Numbered from the stretch's first letter, positions 43,931 through 53,494 are shown. The stretch: 64,000 nt of DNA from Desulfolutivibrio sulfodismutans DSM 3696 (GCF_013376455.1 NZ_CP045504.1:3121001-3185000); one strand, 5' to 3'. The notes: generated by a model from the sequence alone, not told the origin. Made by a program: numbers and translations.

Positions 43931-44695
43931 ATGTATATCGACACCCTCTCCCTGTCCCTCGGGACCAGCATGCTGACAGGCGGCGCGACCGGGCGTTCCG
44001 GCACGTCTTCGGGACGCGGCGCGACCCTGGCCGTGTCCCAGACCTCCATTGGCCGGGAGGAGATCGAGACCTTCGCCGCCGAGATCAGGCGGCGGGCCGA
44101 TCTGGGCGTGTCCACGACGGATGCGGACCAGACCGGGGACGCCGAGAGCACCGACTCCAAGGGTGCGGCCCTGGCCGCCTCCCTGGCCGATGCCGTGGAT
44201 TTCATCCGCGAAGAGTACGGGTCCGACGCGGCCACGGCCACCATGGGGCTGGTGCTGCAAAACGTGGGCGACGGGGCCCTGACCGAGGAGAACCTGAGCG
44301 ACGGGCTGGTGGCGGCCCTGAAGTTTATCGACCGAAACCTCGGCACGGCGGCGGGCGACCGGGTCATCTCGAAGTTCAACGGCTCGCTCAACGACTCCAT
44401 GAACCGCTATTTCGAAAACGGCCACGAGGAACTGTTTGTCGCCGTGGAAAACGGTGTGGCCTCCACGGGGGCCGCCGCCTCGGCCGCGCTCACGCTGGAG
44501 ACGGTCGCGGACAGCGACGACGAGGACAGCCAGAGCGCCGAAGACGGCATCCTGGCCATGCTCAAGGAAATCTCCATCCAGCGCGACGCCGAAAACGCCT
44601 CGACGGGCGGGGACGCCGCCGTGGCCGATCCCTACGCGGCCTACACAGCCTCCTCCCTTCAGACCTCCGGGATGCTTCTCAACACCAGCATCTAG
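43931..44695 (+). CDS. Unknown acidic protein, 254 aa
   Basis: The product starts MYIDTLSLSLGTSMLTGGAT after AAGGA. It is rich in Asp, Glu, Ala, Ser and Thr, has no signal peptide or membrane segment, and contains a helical middle (DAVDFIREEYGSDAATATMG; LSDGLVAALKFIDRNLGTAA). I do not recognise the family. The composition resembles secreted or envelope-associated helper proteins without a classical signal. It is divergent from the AOR operon and monocistronic. Confidence 0.6.
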   Translation: MYIDTLSLSLGTSMLTGGATGRSGTSSGRGATLAVSQTSIGREEIETFAAEIRRRADLGVSTTDADQTGDAESTDSKGAALAASLADAVDFIREEYGSDAATATMGLVLQNVGDGALTEENLSDGLVAALKFIDRNLGTAAGDRVISKFNGSLNDSMNRYFENGHEELFVAVENGVASTGAAASAALTLETVADSDDEDSQSAEDGILAMLKEISIQRDAENASTGGDAAVADPYAAYTASSLQTSGMLLNTSI

Positions 44696-45200
44696 CGTTG
44701 CGTCGTCAAAAACGACGCCAGTATTCTGTAAAAAAACATTTCAAATCGTGATCCTCGCTGTTCGATGCGCCAATTTTTGGGACGCAACGTCAGGGTCGTG
44801 TTTTCCAAGGAACGCGGCAGATGAGGGTTGACCCGTCAACAGGACTTTGCACGCATTCTTCCAGCCACATCACGACATAAGATGTCCCAAATAATACAGC
44901 GCTGCATTTTCACGTAAGCCGCGCTCTCGCGAGTTGTTTGAGACTGGTGAATTGTCTCGTCGGCCGGACTTCAAAAAGGGGGCTGTGCAACAGGGTTGCA
45001 CCATGGCCATGTTCCTTTCACTTCGGTGTGCAGGTGTGCAAAATCCGCGTTACATCGGGAAATATCGTTTTCGGCCCTAAACGGATGGCCAGGAACGCCG
45101 ATACGAATGGCGGGGAGAAAACGCGGCGCGTCCCGGAATGGCAGGGGCGATCCTCCGGCCCGGGACGCAACGCGCGAAAAGCCACCCAGGGAGCACGACC
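44696..45200. other. 505-base gap with two small hairpins
   Basis: GCGTCGT and ACGACGC pair around CAAAA right after the preceding gene (44700-44718), without a T tract. A second perfect repeat, GTGCAAC AGG GTTGCAC, lies at 44985-45001 and could be an operator for the response-regulator gene. The short frames here have poor composition and no ribosome sites, so no gene is called. Confidence 0.4.
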
Positions 45201-46436
45201 ATGACCCATCCCGCCCGCGCCGTCCGATTGCCGCAGTACGCCGTCCCGCCTGGGGCACAGCCCGAACCGGGATTTTCCAACGTCCTGGTGGTGGCCGAAA
45301 ACGAAGGCCATGGCCGCGTGGACCGGGAGTTCCTGAAAAAGGCCCGCATCTTTTCGCCCCGGGTGGTGTATTCCGCCAAACAGGCCATGGAGGCGCTCTC
45401 CCGGCACGGCGCGGACCTTCTCTTGTGCGACGGCCGCCTCACGGACGCCACGGGCCTTGAGTTTGTGGCCGCCATCAAGGCGCATCCCCGCCTGAAGCTC
45501 CTCCCGGTCATCATGCTCAGCCTGGAGAACAGCCGGGAGGCGGTCATCGAGGCCGCCAGGCTTGGAGTGTGCGGCTACCTGCTACGCCCCTATTCCCAGG
45601 CCGCCTTTTCCAGATACCTGGCCCTGGCCCGGGCCATGCGCGAATTCACCCTGGACGCCGCCGCCGGGATGGCCCAGGCCGCCCGGGAGGTTTTGTCCGG
45701 CCGCGCCGACGGCCAGGATGCCGGGATCATCCCCGTGCCGCCCTTGCCGACCGTCGGCGCGGGAGGCGGGCCCGGCCTTTCGTCCGAGGAGGCCCCGCGA
45801 TTCTACCGGCTGGGACTGCGGCGGCTGGCGGCCGAGGACTACGAAGCGGCGGCCCAGGGCTTTTCCCGGGCCACGACGCTCAACGCCTTGTACGTGGAGG
45901 CCCATCTGGGACTGGCCGAGACCTACCGGGCCCGGGGCGACGCGCGGCGCTACCGCGAGGCCATGAAGCGGGCGGCGGACGCCTGCGTCCGGGCCCGGCG
46001 CTTCGAGGCTCTGCGCGACCGGTTCGCCCGCATGCTGCAAGCGGATGCCGAGGGGTTCAATCCCTTTTTCGCCCTGGGCAACGAGAACCTGCGTTCCCGG
46101 GACTACCAGGGGGCCGTGGCCAGCTACCGCGACGCCCTGTCGCTTGATCCGGACAAGGGGGACATCTTCCTGCAGCTCGGCAAGGCCTACCACTTCCTGC
46201 GTCGCAAGGATCTGGCGGTCAAGGCCGTGAGCAGGGGGATGGCGCTTGGCGGGGAGCCGTCCGAGGCTAAGGCCCTGCTTTTCCGGCTTACGGGCCGCGA
46301 TCCCGACGCCGTGGAGGCCATGGGACAGGAGGGGGCCGAGGCGGACATGACCCTGCCGTGGGCCCTGCGCGTGGCCTGCCGGGTGGCCGGACTGGTCACC
46401 GAGGGCCTGTACAAACTGCGTCGCCAGGCGGCCTGA
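45201..46436 (+). CDS. Response-regulator receiver with TPR domain
   Basis: The 411-residue cytoplasmic protein starts with a receiver domain (about residues 27-145). Asp77 in LLLCDGRLTDATG is the likely phosphorylation site. The usual acidic pair is only AENEG, and the conserved Lys is replaced by Arg (LLRPYS), so phospho-chemistry may be altered. Residues ~190-370 contain three or four TPR units (YRLGLRRLAAEDYEAAAQGF; GNENLRSRDYQGAVASYRDA). Such proteins act as signalled scaffolds. The start follows AGGGAG. It precedes the DUF1800 gene by 133 bases. Confidence 0.85.
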   Translation: MTHPARAVRLPQYAVPPGAQPEPGFSNVLVVAENEGHGRVDREFLKKARIFSPRVVYSAKQAMEALSRHGADLLLCDGRLTDATGLEFVAAIKAHPRLKLLPVIMLSLENSREAVIEAARLGVCGYLLRPYSQAAFSRYLALARAMREFTLDAAAGMAQAAREVLSGRADGQDAGIIPVPPLPTVGAGGGPGLSSEEAPRFYRLGLRRLAAEDYEAAAQGFSRATTLNALYVEAHLGLAETYRARGDARRYREAMKRAADACVRARRFEALRDRFARMLQADAEGFNPFFALGNENLRSRDYQGAVASYRDALSLDPDKGDIFLQLGKAYHFLRRKDLAVKAVSRGMALGGEPSEAKALLFRLTGRDPDAVEAMGQEGAEADMTLPWALRVACRVAGLVTEGLYKLRRQAA

Positions 46437-46569
46437 GGCGCACCCCGCTCCGGATGGCCCTCCCCGAGTGGGCGCGACGGGGCGCGACGGGGGGCGTCCC
46501 CGTCAGCGCAGCATGTCCCGGGTCCGCCCCAACGTTGACTTTTGCCCTGTCCGCGCTCAAGTTGTCGCC

Positions 46570-48246
46570 ATGGGGCGCGACTACACGACCTTTCGCGCGC
46601 GCCGCGCGCCGCATGGCCTTTTCCGGGGCGCGACCGTGTTGTTGCCCCTGGCGGCCGTCCTGGCGTTTGCGTTTTCCCCGGCCGTCTCCCGCGCCGCAGA
46701 AATGTCCCCCGACCAGAAGATTCTGCACGTCATAAACCGCCTGACTTACGGCCCGGCCCCTGGCGACGTGGAGCGCGTGCGGGGCATGGGGGTGGCGGCC
46801 TTCATCGCCGAGCAACTCGAACCGGACGCCATCCCCCAATCCAAGGAACTTTCGGCCCGGCTGGAGGCCCTGTCCACCACGCGCCTTGGCACGGTGGAGC
46901 TTTTTCGGGAATACGGCCCCACCCCGGACAAGTCCGGGGGGCTTGGCCCCAGCCAGGTCTTGGCCGCCCGGGACCGGGCCGGGATCGTGTCCCGCGAGGC
47001 GGCCGACGCCCGGCTGTTGCGGGCGGTGGCCGATCCCGCCCAACTGCGCGAACTCCTGGTGGATTTTTGGTACAACCATTTCAACGTGGACGCGGGCAAA
47101 GGGCTGGCCCGGCTTTGGGCCGGGGCCTATGAGCGCGAGGCCATCCGGCCCTACGTGCTGGGGCGTTTTTTGGATCTTTTGGCGGCCACGGCCATGCATC
47201 CGGCCATGCTCATCGCCCTGGAGAACTGGCGCAATGTGGCCCCGCGCGGGGAGGCGGCCGCATCGGCGTCGGCCGAACCCGCCGCTTTGGGGCCGCAAAA
47301 CGGGGACGACCGGCAGAACGAAACCCCGGCCCCGGCCGAAACCGACGTCCAGGGCATCAACACGACGTATGCCGCAACGCTCCTGGCCGCGCATACCCTG
47401 GGCGACGCCACGGCCTTTTCCGCCACCGACGTGACGGCCCTGGCCCGTGTGTTTACGGGGTGGCGCATCGGCGCGCCGCGTTCGGAGACGGATAAAAACG
47501 GATTTGTCTTCGATCAGAAGGCGCACGACCCCACGGACAAGTCCTTTCTGGGGGCGACCATCCAGGGCGGCGGCATGGCCGAGGGGGCGGCGGCGCTACG
47601 GTTTCTGGCCGAGCATCCGGCCACGGCCGGGCATGTCTGCCGCAGGCTGGCCGCCTATTTTCTGGCCGGGGAACCCTCGCCCGGGCTGGTGAAACGGTTG
47701 TCTGCGGTTTTTTTGCAGTCCGGCGGCGAGATACGGGCGGTTTTGACCACGCTTTTTTCAGATGCCGAGTTTTTCGACGAAAAGCGGTATATGGCCGGAT
47801 TCAAGTCCCCCCTGCGCCATGTGGTCTCGGCCATCCGGGCCACGGGGGCCATGCCGGACGCCCCCACCCCCCTGGCCGGGGTTTTGGGCCGCATGGAGAT
47901 GCCCTTGTACCATTGCCCGGATCCGGCGGGGTTCGCCCTGGCCCCGGCAGGCGCGCCCACGGCCCGGGACATGGCCGCCCGGGTGTCCTTCGCCGCCGAT
48001 CTGGCCTCAGGACGGCTGCCCCTGTGGGCCGAGCTTCCCAAGGGCCTGGCGCCCCAGTCCCTTCTGGCCGCCCTGGGCCGGGCCCAGGCTGCCCAGACTG
48101 CGGAGACGCCTGGGGCGAAGACGTCCGGAAAGACGAAATCCGCCGGGAAACGGGCCGCACAGGCCGCCGCCAGCGCCAAGGGCCGGAATGAACCCGCGCA
48201 CGACGCGGCGATCATCCTGTCCGGGCCGGATTTCGTGAGGTATTGA
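46570..48246 (+). CDS. DUF1800-family exported protein
   Basis: The 558-residue protein has an N-terminal signal or Tat-like start (FRARRAPHGLFRGATVLLPL with twin Arg). It carries the DUF1800 pattern: HVINRLTYGP, LVDFWYNHFNVD, INTTYAATLLAAHTLG, VTALARVFTGWRI and KPLRH-type FKSPLRHVVSAIRA. DUF1800 genes are nearly always next to DUF1501 genes, as here. Function is unproven; a role in outer-surface or polysaccharide processes has been suggested. The ATG at 46570 is chosen because earlier codons lack a ribosome site. Confidence 0.85.
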   Translation: MGRDYTTFRARRAPHGLFRGATVLLPLAAVLAFAFSPAVSRAAEMSPDQKILHVINRLTYGPAPGDVERVRGMGVAAFIAEQLEPDAIPQSKELSARLEALSTTRLGTVELFREYGPTPDKSGGLGPSQVLAARDRAGIVSREAADARLLRAVADPAQLRELLVDFWYNHFNVDAGKGLARLWAGAYEREAIRPYVLGRFLDLLAATAMHPAMLIALENWRNVAPRGEAAASASAEPAALGPQNGDDRQNETPAPAETDVQGINTTYAATLLAAHTLGDATAFSATDVTALARVFTGWRIGAPRSETDKNGFVFDQKAHDPTDKSFLGATIQGGGMAEGAAALRFLAEHPATAGHVCRRLAAYFLAGEPSPGLVKRLSAVFLQSGGEIRAVLTTLFSDAEFFDEKRYMAGFKSPLRHVVSAIRATGAMPDAPTPLAGVLGRMEMPLYHCPDPAGFALAPAGAPTARDMAARVSFAADLASGRLPLWAELPKGLAPQSLLAALGRAQAAQTAETPGAKTSGKTKSAGKRAAQAAASAKGRNEPAHDAAIILSGPDFVRY

Positions 48247-48288
48247 GGCCATGCTGCGGATAGGTCCAACCCGGATGGGGCGCGTCGC

Positions 48289-49662
48289 ATGAACCGTCGC
48301 CATTTTCTCCACGCCCTGGCCCTCCTGGCCGCCGCGTCAGCCTGCCCCGGGGCTGCCGCTGCGGCGCGCCGGGCCGGAAAAAAGCCTGCCGACAAGACCC
48401 CGCCCCCCCCGGCCGGGCCGCCGGAGAAGGCCCCATCCCCCGGCCCTGCGCCCGCCCGGCTGGTGGTGGTGTTTTTGCGCGGCGGCGTGGACGCCTTAAG
48501 CGTCCTGCCGCCCGCTGAAAACGATTTTTACCGTCTGGCCAGGCCCACCACGGCCCTGGCCCCGACCGGCCGCCCGGGCGGGGTTGTGTCCTTGTCCAGC
48601 GGCCTGGGGCTGCACCCGGCCCTGGCCCCGCTGGCGGAGGATTTCCAGGCCGGTCATCTGGCCTTTGTGCAGGGGGTGGGCCTGTCCGAGGCGGTGCTCG
48701 ACCACGCCACGGCGCAAAAAATCATGGAGGCCGGGGTGGGAGGCGTTTCCTCCCTGGCCGCCGCCAGGGACGGCGGCTGGATGGCCCGGCTGGCCCTGGA
48801 GCTGGCCCCCAGACCGGCAGGGACGAAAGCCCCTCCGGACACCACGGTTCGGGCCGTCTTCGCCACCCCACGGCGTCCCCTGATCCTTTCCGGCAAGGCC
48901 AGAAGCGTCAATCTGCCGCCCGGCAGGTACGTCTACCCCATGGACGCGGCCACCCTGCCCGACGTCACGGAATTGGACGCGGCCCTGGCCAAATCCTACG
49001 GGGCCAAGGGCGTTCCGGCCGCCCTGGCCCGGTCCTTCCGCGAGGGCGCGTCCTTCCGACGGTCGCGTCTGGCGGCGCTCGCCCGGGAGATGGACGCCTC
49101 CCGGAGCGGTGACCCTCCGGTGTCGCTTTTTCCCGGGCTGGCCGGGAAACTCGCGGCGCAGATGACGCGCCAGCCCGAACTTTCGCTGGCCTTTCTGGCC
49201 TTTGGCGGCTTCGACAGCCATGTCCGCCAGGGCGCGGCCGTGGGACGGCTGGCCGAGGCCCTGGCCCACACGGCCAAGGGGTTGCGTGTCCTGGCCGAAG
49301 GCCTGGCCTCGGGGATGGAGCGCACGGTGGTGGCGGTGATCAGCGAATTCGGCCGGTCGCTGGCGGAAAACGGCACGGGTGGCACGGATAACGGCCACGG
49401 GGGGCTTACGTGGCTCCTGGGCGGGCCGGTGGTCGGCGGTCGGCTGTACGGCCAGCCGCCGGTCCTGGCCGGGCGCAGGCTGTACCGTGAACACCTGCTG
49501 CCGGTGACCATGGACTATCGCCTTCCCCTGGCGGCGGTCCTGCGGGGGCATCTGGGACTTTCGGAGGAGGCCGTCAAACGGGTGTTCCCGGGATTTTCCC
49601 CGGACGCATCCCTGATGGGCCTTATACGCGCCAGGCCGGACGCCGCCGTCTCTCCGCCATAG
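48289..49662 (+). CDS. DUF1501-family Tat-exported protein
   Basis: The 457-residue protein begins MNRRHFLHALALLAAASACP, a good twin-arginine signal. A Pro/Ala linker follows, then the sulfatase-like DUF1501 body: VVFLRGGVDALSVLP, LHPALAPLAEDFQAG, FLAFGGFDSHVRQGA, ISEFGRSLAENGTGGTDNGH. These last motifs contain conserved Asp, His and Gly residues of the family. It would fold in the cytoplasm and be exported by Tat. It pairs with DUF1800, 42 bases upstream. Confidence 0.88.
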   Translation: MNRRHFLHALALLAAASACPGAAAAARRAGKKPADKTPPPPAGPPEKAPSPGPAPARLVVVFLRGGVDALSVLPPAENDFYRLARPTTALAPTGRPGGVVSLSSGLGLHPALAPLAEDFQAGHLAFVQGVGLSEAVLDHATAQKIMEAGVGGVSSLAAARDGGWMARLALELAPRPAGTKAPPDTTVRAVFATPRRPLILSGKARSVNLPPGRYVYPMDAATLPDVTELDAALAKSYGAKGVPAALARSFREGASFRRSRLAALAREMDASRSGDPPVSLFPGLAGKLAAQMTRQPELSLAFLAFGGFDSHVRQGAAVGRLAEALAHTAKGLRVLAEGLASGMERTVVAVISEFGRSLAENGTGGTDNGHGGLTWLLGGPVVGGRLYGQPPVLAGRRLYREHLLPVTMDYRLPLAAVLRGHLGLSEEAVKRVFPGFSPDASLMGLIRARPDAAVSPP

Positions 49663-49926
49663 CCCCGAACCCTCGGACTCCGGGCAGGCGGATTTCCGGC
49701 GGAACCAAGGCAACGATATTATTTCTTAACGATCCGGACGCGCGCCCTCTGGGGAGCGGCATGTCTCGCAGGCGGCCCGTCGTCAACCCGGCGGACAGCC
49801 GACGGCGTTGTCCCGTGGGCGTCGGTCAGGCCGAGACGGGTCGCGTGAAACCAAGGTGTCCCCGGCAGGGGATGCGGGAGGGCGGCGAGACGGGGCCGAA
49901 CCGTGGTCCGGCCCCGGTGCGGCGGA

Positions 49927-50379
49927 TTACTTTTTGGCTTCTTTGGCCAGCTTCTTCTTGAGGCCCTCGGCATACTGCCGGGACTGTTCGAGGATGTTGT
50001 CCACGTTCTCCCCGTTGAGCTTGAGCCCGGCGATCTTGTAGATGCCGTCGAAGGGGATGAAGGCGTTTTTTTTGTCGGCGTAAAGTTCGTCCATGGCCTT
50101 GACGGCCTTGGCCGGGTCGCTGATGACATAGGCGTTGAAGCATTCCCGGAACTGCTTGTTGATGTGCTCCGGATCGGCGTCCTTGCCGCGCCCCACGGTG
50201 ATATCCGTGCACAGGATGCGCACGCCGGTGGCCATGCCGGTGATGAAACAGTGTTTTTCCTTTTCGGTGTAGCCGGCCCACGTTTGAGCGAAACTCGGGG
50301 CCGTTTGGGCCACGGCCGAGGCCGCGTTGCCCAGCAGAAGCAGAAAAAGGGCTGTGAGCAGCAGGGTTTTTCTTACCAT
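49927..50379 (-). CDS. Secreted small protein, 150 aa
   Basis: The product has a clear signal peptide (MVRKTLLLTALFLLLLGNAA, cleavage near AVA-QT) and a helical mature part with three Cys (Cys44, Cys57 and Cys80), of which two may form a disulfide. It ends in a Lys-rich tail. The start follows AGGAGAGAG. I do not recognise the family. It is probably periplasmic. It may share a transcript with the TPR lipoprotein gene 154 bases upstream. The gap 49663-49926, toward the DUF1501 gene, holds no clear feature. Confidence 0.7.
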   Translation of the reverse strand: MVRKTLLLTALFLLLLGNAASAVAQTAPSFAQTWAGYTEKEKHCFITGMATGVRILCTDITVGRGKDADPEHINKQFRECFNAYVISDPAKAVKAMDELYADKKNAFIPFDGIYKIAGLKLNGENVDNILEQSRQYAEGLKKKLAKEAKK

Positions 50380-50533
50380 ATCTCTCTCCTTGTCGGATCG
50401 TTACGTCATGTGCTCGGCGTTTCGGGCGTACTTTGCCCGGACGGATGGGTCCGGCCTGCTTCCTACGCAAACTCGGCCCGGGCGGCAAGGGGCATTCGCC
50501 CGACGCCGCAACGTCGCCAGATCGCGTCGGCGG

Positions 50534-51253
50534 TCAGATGTCGTTTAAATCGATGGTCTTGGGGCCCGGCTTTTGTTTGGCCGGGGTTTGGGAGGCGCCT
50601 GTGCGGCCGCTTTTCGCCCCCTGCCCGTACAATCCCGCCGCCGGGTCGGCCTCTGCCGCGCCGTTGCGCGCGGCCTTGCCCTGGCCGGAGGCCGGGACGG
50701 CCTTGCCGCCGCACAGCCCGCGCACGGCCTCCAGGCGGCGCACGGCCGGGGCGTATCCCACCTGGGGCGCGGCGGCCTTTTCATAGGCGGCCAGGGCCTC
50801 GCGGCAGTTGCCTTCGGCCAGAAAGATGTCGCCCAGGCGCAGCAGGGCCTCGGGGCTCAATCCCCCCGTGGTCCCGGCCTTGATCAACCAGGGCTTGGCC
50901 TGGGCCGTCTCGCCCTGGTTGGCCAGCAAAAGTCCCATGGCCTCCATGGCGTCGCCTTGGCCGGGGTCGGCGCGCAGGGCCGCGTCATAGGCCGTAAAGG
51001 CCTTTTTCGCGGCGTCCCGGGTCAGGCTTTGCCCCAGAAACACCTTGGCCTGGGGGGTGTCTGCGGCGGCGAACAGCGTGGCCGCCTGTTCGAAGTTGCC
51101 TTGCTCATAGGCCCTCCTGCCCGCCTCGAAGGCCTCCGCCGGTGGCGGCGCGGGGGGCGTCTGGGGGGTGTGGGAGGAACACCCGGCGGTGAATGCCGCC
51201 ACAGGAACCACGACCAACAGCAGTACGACCGCGCATGCGGCTTTGACGGACAT
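50534..51253 (-). CDS. TPR-containing lipoprotein
   Basis: The 239-residue protein has a signal with lipobox FTAGC at residues 21-25, so it is anchored in a membrane. TPR units span about residues 42-190 (AFEAGRRAYEQGNFEQAATL; YDAALRADPGQGDAMEAMGL; LLRLGDIFLAEGNCREALAA). The C-terminal ~50 residues are low complexity. The start is after GGAG. It could serve as an assembly factor or scaffold in the envelope. The 206-base gap upstream has no obvious promoter. Confidence 0.8.
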   Translation of the reverse strand: MSVKAACAVVLLLVVVPVAAFTAGCSSHTPQTPPAPPPAEAFEAGRRAYEQGNFEQAATLFAAADTPQAKVFLGQSLTRDAAKKAFTAYDAALRADPGQGDAMEAMGLLLANQGETAQAKPWLIKAGTTGGLSPEALLRLGDIFLAEGNCREALAAYEKAAAPQVGYAPAVRRLEAVRGLCGGKAVPASGQGKAARNGAAEADPAAGLYGQGAKSGRTGASQTPAKQKPGPKTIDLNDI

Positions 51254-51459
51254 GGCTTCTCCTTGGGGATCCCGGCGATGCGAAGACGGGGTGGCCCGAA
51301 CCGTCCTGGCGGATTTGGACGTCACGCGGCCCGTCGCCCTCGTCAGCCGCAGTCCAGGGTGTTCTATCCCAAAAGGGGGGTGGGCTTGTCAAATCCCGGG
51401 ATGCGGCGGCGACCCCGCCTGGACGGGGCAAATGCGGATCGCCGCTGCAACGTGGGGAA

Positions 51460-52035
51460 TCAGGCGTGGATTTTTTTGAGGAGCCAGGCCATGTGCTGGC
51501 CCAGGGTGCGCATGGTGCGCAGGCCCTCTTCGTCGCCGCTCACTTCGCCGATTTCCCGACCGAAGCCCATGTTCCAGTAAATGGAGCCGGGCACCACCAT
51601 CTCGTTGATGAAAAAGAAATGGTTGAGGGAATTGAAGGTGTGGATGGCCCCGCCGCGTCGGGCGGCCACCACCGCCGCCCCGACCTTTCTGGCGAACATG
51701 CGGCCGTTGGCGATGGACACCAGCCCGGCCCGGTCGATCAAGGACTTCATGTTGCTGGTCACGTTGGCGAAATAGGTGGGCGACCCGAGCACGATGCCGT
51801 CGGCGCCCTGCATTTTTTCAATGAGTTCGTTGAGCTTGTCCTTTTTCTGAATACACTTTTTGTCCTTGGTCTCGAAACATTTGTAGCAGGCCAGACAGCC
51901 GCGCAGATCCTGCCCGGCCAGCTGCACATGCTCCGTTTCGATGCCCTCGGCCGTCAGTTCGGACAAAAGCGTGTTGATCATGATGGCGGTGTTGCCGTTT
52001 TTCCTGGCGCTGCCGTTGATGGCCAAAACCTTCAT
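51460..52035 (-). CDS. Flavodoxin-family iron-sulfur flavoprotein
   Basis: The 191-residue protein starts MKVLAINGSARKNGNTAIMI, the FMN-binding loop of NADPH-dependent FMN reductases. A cysteine set (Cys47, Cys50, Cys53, Cys61; GCLACYKCFE) follows, typical of iron-sulfur flavoproteins that bind a [4Fe-4S] cluster. Later GSPTYFANVTSNMKSLIDRA is a second flavin-contact region. It may reduce small oxidants or quinones. Its ATG overlaps the flavin-reductase stop by four bases. Confidence 0.88.
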   Translation of the reverse strand: MKVLAINGSARKNGNTAIMINTLLSELTAEGIETEHVQLAGQDLRGCLACYKCFETKDKKCIQKKDKLNELIEKMQGADGIVLGSPTYFANVTSNMKSLIDRAGLVSIANGRMFARKVGAAVVAARRGGAIHTFNSLNHFFFINEMVVPGSIYWNMGFGREIGEVSGDEEGLRTMRTLGQHMAWLLKKIHA

Positions 52036-52601
52036 GCCTTTTCTCCCTTCATTTTTTTCCCCGCGCTCCAGGCCTCTCCCACCCTCTCGCCCAGGGCGAA
52101 ATAGCCGTTTTGGGGCATGGTCAGGAGCAGGGGATCGATTTTTGTCATGTCCGGCCGCCCGTCGCTGAGCACATCGGCATGGGCGTGGGCAGCTTTGATC
52201 TCGCCGATGAAAAAGGTGTTGGTGGCCACCTCCACGGTCCGGGACACGGCCACCTCCAGGCACAACGGGCATTCCCGGATCATGGGCGCGGTACCGAGTT
52301 CGCCGAAAAACACGTTGAAAAGCGCGCCCTTGTCCACGTTGCGGCCCGATACCAGCCCGCAATAGTCGGTCAGTTCAAGGAGCGTCCGGCTGGGAAAGCA
52401 CATGCTGTACGTCCCGGTCTCCACAATCCCTTGCCGCGTGTACTGCCGGTGGTTGATGGCCGCGCCCACCATGGGCGGCTTGTACGACAGCCGGGTGAAC
52501 CAGGCCACGGTCATGAAATTGGGCTTGCCGTCCACCATGGACCCCACCAGACAGACCGGCATCACCGGCAACACATTGGGTTCCACCCGTACCATATCCA
52601 T
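52032..52601 (-). CDS. Flavin reductase-like FMN-binding protein (first copy)
   Basis: The 189-residue split-barrel flavoprotein has the start MVRVEPNVLPVMPVCLVGSM, NFMTVAWFTRLSYKPPMVG and the YCGLVSGRNVDK region of the flavin reductase-like family. It probably binds FMN and acts as a partner or donor for the flavodoxin-family protein that it overlaps. It resembles the next gene (52881-53456) over its length, so the two are paralogues. Confidence 0.85.
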   Translation of the reverse strand: MDMVRVEPNVLPVMPVCLVGSMVDGKPNFMTVAWFTRLSYKPPMVGAAINHRQYTRQGIVETGTYSMCFPSRTLLELTDYCGLVSGRNVDKGALFNVFFGELGTAPMIRECPLCLEVAVSRTVEVATNTFFIGEIKAAHAHADVLSDGRPDMTKIDPLLLTMPQNGYFALGERVGEAWSAGKKMKGEKA

Positions 52602-52665
52602 TGCGCCACCTCCTTGGCGTCGCCTCGGGGAAGGAGCTTCGCCCCCTCCCCGGACCCCTCCCCGC

Positions 52666-52859
52666 CCGGGGGAATCATTCCCCCCGGACCCCCTGGTCTC
52701 CGGGCGTCGTCCCCCGGGGCTTTGCCCCGGGGGACGACGCCCGGGAAGCCAGGGCGGCCGGAGGGCGTGTTCCCGCCTGGCGGCGAGAGGCCGCGAAGCG
52801 CGATAAAAGTTTTGAAGGTGGGTCCAGGGAGGAAACTTTTTCAAAAGTTTCCTCCCTGG
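52666..52859. repeat. Three-hairpin intergenic element, copy 1
   Basis: Three palindromes follow each other: CCGGGGGAA-TCA-TTCCCCCCGG (52666-52688); a 21-bp-arm hairpin around TTT (52700-52744); and a 17-bp-arm hairpin around TC with A/T-rich tips (52824-52859). The third lies just downstream of the stop codon of the minus-strand gene at 52881. The element matches the one at 59357-59556 in order and in its outer hairpins. The central palindrome differs in sequence but keeps perfect pairing. Confidence 0.75.
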
Positions 52860-52880
52860 TCGCCGAAGGCTCCTCCTCCG

Positions 52881-53456
52881 CTATCCGGCCACGGCGGCCT
52901 TGCCGATGGAAAATCCCTGGCCGATGTCCGCGCCAAGGGCCACATAGCGCCGCGCGCCGGGGATGTAGGTGAAAAACCGGGCCTTTTGCGGGTCGACATG
53001 CCCCTTTTCGTCCAGGATGGCCGCGTCGGCCTTCACGTCCTTGATCTCGCCCACGAACTGGGTGTGCAGCCCAAGTTCGAAGACATGCAGCACGGCGCAT
53101 TCGACGATGAGCGGGCATTCGCCCACATAGGGCGCGTCCACCAGCTCGCTTTTGACCGCAGTCAGCCCCAGGGCCGCGAATTTGTCCGTGTTTTTTCCGG
53201 AAACCATGCCCGCGTAATCCGTGGCGGCGGCCTGGGCCACGGAGGGGATGGACACGGTGAAGGCTCGGCGGGCCATGATGGCCCCGTGGGTATGGGTGGC
53301 GGCGCGCAGGGACACGGCCAGGCAGGGCGGCTTGGAGCAGCAGATGCCGCCCCAGGCGATGGTCATGATGTTGGGCGCGCCTGCCGCGTCGTAAGAGCCC
53401 ACCAGCCAGGCCGGGGTGGGGGCGGCCAGGGTTTCCGCGCCAAGGGAGATTTTCAT
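52881..53456 (-). CDS. Flavin reductase-like FMN-binding protein (second copy)
   Basis: The 191-residue product starts MKISLGAETLAAPTPAWLVG and contains APNIMTIAWGGICCSKPPCL and YAGMVSGKNTDK, the landmarks of the flavin reductase-like split barrel. It is a paralogue of the upstream-numbered copy. Electron donor and acceptor are unknown. It follows the nitroreductase gene by 38 bases in the same operon. Confidence 0.85.
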   Translation of the reverse strand: MKISLGAETLAAPTPAWLVGSYDAAGAPNIMTIAWGGICCSKPPCLAVSLRAATHTHGAIMARRAFTVSIPSVAQAAATDYAGMVSGKNTDKFAALGLTAVKSELVDAPYVGECPLIVECAVLHVFELGLHTQFVGEIKDVKADAAILDEKGHVDPQKARFFTYIPGARRYVALGADIGQGFSIGKAAVAG

Positions 53457-53494
53457 GCGAGGCCTCCGGTTGTGGATGTGGTTTGAGGTTGGGG

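Noticed and set aside
44938-45204. 88-codon frame before the response-regulator gene
   Set aside because: It lacks a ribosome site, has mixed composition and overlaps the start of the receiver gene.
49719-50129. Minus-strand frame in the gap after the DUF1501 gene
   Set aside because: It is low in information, rich in Pro/Ser/Arg, and runs antiphase over the real secreted-protein gene.
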